Assembly (NCBI GenBank): GCA_003152595.1
Contig: PMAM01000145.1
Span: 26,881-32,995 of the forward strand
DNA length: 6,115 nt
From: Acidobacterium sp.
GTDB taxonomy: Bacteria; Acidobacteriota; Terriglobia; Terriglobales; Acidobacteriaceae
Reading direction: 5' to 3'
Shown: in pieces, positions 4,118-6,115 of the stretch
How positions within the stretch are numbered: position 1 is the first letter of the stretch
How the letters are laid out: each line of letters opens with the position of its first letter
Made by a program: the position numbers and the translations under genes
Notes under the pieces: model-generated
Database searches by the model: none
Told to the model about the DNA's origin: nothing
Seen by the model: only the letters and a program-made list of their open reading frames with translations

Positions 4118-5089
4118 ATGGAAGTCTTTCGCTATAGTCAGGCTCGCACCGTCGACGGCGCTTTGCGGGCGGGCGGCACGTTCCTCGCCGGGGGCACCAC
4201 ACTCGTCGACCTGATGAAGCTCAACGTGCTGCAGCCGCAGTCCGTAGTGGACATCAACGGCCTGCCGCTTGATCGCGTCGAAACCTTGCCCGACGGCGGA
4301 CTCCGCATCGGCGCGCTCGTCCGCAACAGCGACCTCGCGAATCACGAGACGGTGAAGAAGAACTACGCCGTCCTCTCCGAAGCGTTGCTCTCCGGCGCCT
4401 CGCCTCAACTCCGCAACATGGCCACCACCGGCGGCAATCTGCTGCAGAAGACGCGCTGCTACTACTACCGCGACGTCAACTACGCGTGCAATAAGCGCCA
4501 GCCCGGCTCCGGCTGCGCCGCGCTCGACGGATTCAACCGCATCCACGCCGTGCTGGGCGGCAGCGAGCACTGCGTTGCGACGAATCCCTCCGACATGGCC
4601 GTTGCCATGATGGCGCTCGAAGCCACGGTCCACACGCAGGGACCGAAGGGCGAGCGCGCGATCGCCCTCGACGAGTTCTACCTCGTCCCCGGCAACACGC
4701 CCAACCACGAAAACGTCCTCGCACCCGGCGAGCTGATCACGCACGTCACGCTGCCGGCGCTGGCCAGCGGCACGCGCTCATTGTATCTCAAGCTGCGCGA
4801 CCGCCAGCAGTACGAATTTGCGCTGGCTTCAGCGGCAGTCGTGATCCAGGTCAGCGGCGGAAATATCCAGCGCGCCCGTATTGCCTTTGGCGGCGTAGGA
4901 ACAAAACCCTGGCGCTCGCGCGAAGCGGAAAAGGTCCTCGAAGGCCAGCAGGCCAGTCCTGAAATCTTCCGTCGCGCCGCAGACGCCGCCATGGCCGACG
5001 CAAAGCCTCTCAAGTACAACGCATTCAAGATCGAGCTGGCAAAGCGCGCTCTGGTGCGCACCCTCGAAGAAACCACCCAGACGGCCTGA
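4118..5089 (+). CDS. paoB: FAD-binding subunit of the PaoABC-type oxidoreductase, with [4Fe-4S] insertion
   Basis: The 323-residue protein is the medium, FAD-binding subunit of the molybdenum hydroxylase. FAD-contact motifs are seen in the N-terminal domain: LAGGTTLVDLMK (residues 23-34) and TTGGNLLQ (103-110). Immediately after the latter come four cysteines, C114, C124, C133 and C152, within the stretch bearing CNKRQPGSGC and HCVATNPSDM. E. coli PaoB has an extra [4Fe-4S] cluster held by an equivalent insertion, and this separates PaoB-type subunits from ordinary xanthine dehydrogenase FAD subunits. The C-terminal part (about 215-318) fits the CO-dehydrogenase flavoprotein C-terminal domain. 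AAGGAGG overlaps the preceding stop codon and lies 4 bases before the ATG, indicating tight coupling. No signal peptide is present, so export would depend on the Tat signal of the small subunit. Confidence 0.92.
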   Translation: MEVFRYSQARTVDGALRAGGTFLAGGTTLVDLMKLNVLQPQSVVDINGLPLDRVETLPDGGLRIGALVRNSDLANHETVKKNYAVLSEALLSGASPQLRNMATTGGNLLQKTRCYYYRDVNYACNKRQPGSGCAALDGFNRIHAVLGGSEHCVATNPSDMAVAMMALEATVHTQGPKGERAIALDEFYLVPGNTPNHENVLAPGELITHVTLPALASGTRSLYLKLRDRQQYEFALASAAVVIQVSGGNIQRARIAFGGVGTKPWRSREAEKVLEGQQASPEIFRRAADAAMADAKPLKYNAFKIELAKRALVRTLEETTQTA

Positions 5090-5099
5090 GGAGACAGAG

Positions 5100-6115
5100 A
5101 TGAGCACTTCGATCATTGGCGCGTCCGTGACGCGCGTGGATGGACCGCTGAAGGTGACCGGCAAGGCTCGCTATGCTCTGGACCATCCGCTCGACAACGT
5201 GGCCTGGGGCGTTCCGGTCGCGAGCACGGTAGGCAAGGCGAAGATTACCCGCATCGACTCGAGCGCCGCCGAGCGCATGCCCGGCGTTCTCGCCGTGCTG
5301 CATCACGGCAACACCGAGCCCCTCTTCCGTCCCGCCGGACCGTTGGAGCACAGCCGCGCCAGCGAGGCCCGCCCGCCCTTTGAAGACGACAACGTTTACT
5401 ACTACGGGCAATATGTAGCCCTCGTTGTTGCGAATACGTTCGAGCAGGCGAAGGCAGCGGCCGATGCGGTCAAAGTGCAGTACGACGCGCAGAAGCCCTC
5501 GATCTCCTTCGACGACGGCCCGATGGCGCAGAAGCCGCGCGTCCACTACACGCGAGGAAATGCAGACCAGGCTTTCGACAGCGCCAAGGTCAAGGTCGAC
5601 GAGACCTACGAGATCCCCGTCGAGACCCACAACCCGATGGAAATGCACGCGACCATCGCGGTGTGGGACGGCGACAAAATCACGATGTACGAGACAAGCC
5701 AGGGCGTTGTGAACCACCAGCAGGTGATGTCCGAAATGCTGGGGATTCCGCTGGATCGCATCCTCGTGATCTCACCCTTCCAGGGGTCGGGCTTCGGCGG
5801 AAAGCTCTTTCCCTGGCCGCACTCGCTGCTGGCGGCCATGGGCGCAAAGAAGGTGAACCGGCCCGTCAAGGTGCAGGTGCCGCGCAGCCTCATGTTCACC
5901 ACTGTGGGGCACCGGCCGATGACGCGCCAGCACATGCGGATCGGCGCCACCCAGGATGGAAAGCTCGTCTCGATTCAGCATGACGTGGTGCAGCCGACGT
6001 CCATGGTGGACACTTATATGGAAGCCTGCACAGGCGTGACCACCATGCTCTACAGCTGCGACAACCTGACCGCGCAGCAGACGCTGGTCGAGCGGAATCT
6101 CGGCACGCCGACGCC
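5100..6115 (+). CDS. paoC: Molybdenum-cofactor-binding catalytic subunit of the PaoABC-type oxidoreductase, N-terminal part
   Basis: From the ATG at 5100 the frame is open to the window's right edge, giving 338 residues of a protein whose relatives have about 730. The N-terminal domain fits the aldehyde oxidase/xanthine dehydrogenase a/b hammerhead: RVDGPLKVTGKARYALD at residues 12-28 and the segment ending YYYGQYVALVVANTFEQA. The start of the molybdopterin-binding domain follows, with THNPMEMHA (176-184), TSQGVVNHQ (199-207) and the glycine-rich cofactor loop GSGFGGK (229-235), then GHRPMTRQ (270-277). The active-site glutamate of this family lies nearer the C-terminus, outside the window. 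AGGAG overlaps the preceding stop region, 6 bases before the ATG. No signal peptide is seen, consistent with export as a folded complex. An XdhC/PaoD-type cofactor-insertion chaperone would be expected nearby but is not in view. Confidence 0.92.
   Translation, partial: MSTSIIGASVTRVDGPLKVTGKARYALDHPLDNVAWGVPVASTVGKAKITRIDSSAAERMPGVLAVLHHGNTEPLFRPAGPLEHSRASEARPPFEDDNVYYYGQYVALVVANTFEQAKAAADAVKVQYDAQKPSISFDDGPMAQKPRVHYTRGNADQAFDSAKVKVDETYEIPVETHNPMEMHATIAVWDGDKITMYETSQGVVNHQQVMSEMLGIPLDRILVISPFQGSGFGGKLFPWPHSLLAAMGAKKVNRPVKVQVPRSLMFTTVGHRPMTRQHMRIGATQDGKLVSIQHDVVQPTSMVDTYMEACTGVTTMLYSCDNLTAQQTLVERNLGTPT

Noticed and set aside
3335..4744. 469-codon open frame on the minus strand opposite the paoA- and paoB-like genes
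   Set aside because: Both plus-strand genes here have complete cofactor motifs and good ribosome binding sites. The antisense frame is repetitive in Val, Ala, Asp and Gly and matches nothing known.
5025..5717. Minus-strand open frame opposite the molybdenum subunit
   Set aside because: The plus-strand frame through this region carries conserved family motifs and continues to the edge, so the reverse frame is a shadow.

Overview
The window looks like chromosomal DNA from a high-GC bacterium, most probably an acidobacterium (Terriglobia/Acidobacteriaceae type). The taxonomic guess rests on family resemblance: a secreted DinB-like protein, a zapB-like/zapA pair, and a periplasmic-type PaoABC oxidoreductase. 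It is an inference, not a measurement. Coding is dense on both strands, there are no rRNA or tRNA genes, and no transposase or CRISPR array is visible.

Layout. At the left edge (minus strand) is the first 47 residues of an exported DinB-like protein. Next comes a minus-strand two-gene operon for division-ring accessory proteins, a ZapB-like coiled coil followed 2 bp later by ZapA. A divergent intergenic region (854-1016) separates this from a plus-strand hicB-hicA toxin-antitoxin locus. The antitoxin HicB is intact. The toxin HicA is broken by what looks like one missing C in a C-run near 1453-1455; restoring one base recovers a full-length 73-residue HicA. Convergent to hicA are two minus-strand genes of unknown function: a 181-residue coiled-coil protein with a C-terminal membrane anchor, then a 79-residue hydrophilic protein. 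The strong Shine-Dalgarno of the 79-residue gene lies inside a perfect 6-bp hairpin.

From 2615 on, everything is on the plus strand: pgsA (phosphatidylglycerophosphate synthase), then an operon for a molybdenum hydroxylase of the PaoABC/YagTSR type. This has a Tat-exported 2x[2Fe-2S] subunit, an FAD subunit with the four-cysteine [4Fe-4S] insertion, and the first 338 residues of the molybdenum-cofactor catalytic subunit, which runs off the right edge. The three subunits should form one periplasmic aldehyde-oxidising complex, carried out by the single Tat signal on the small subunit.

Most of the window is conventional. The parts that deserve a second look are the frameshifted hicA with its intact antitoxin, the hairpin between hicB and hicA, the hairpin-masked ribosome binding site of the 79-residue gene, and a helical-turn-spaced direct repeat upstream of the paoABC-like operon.
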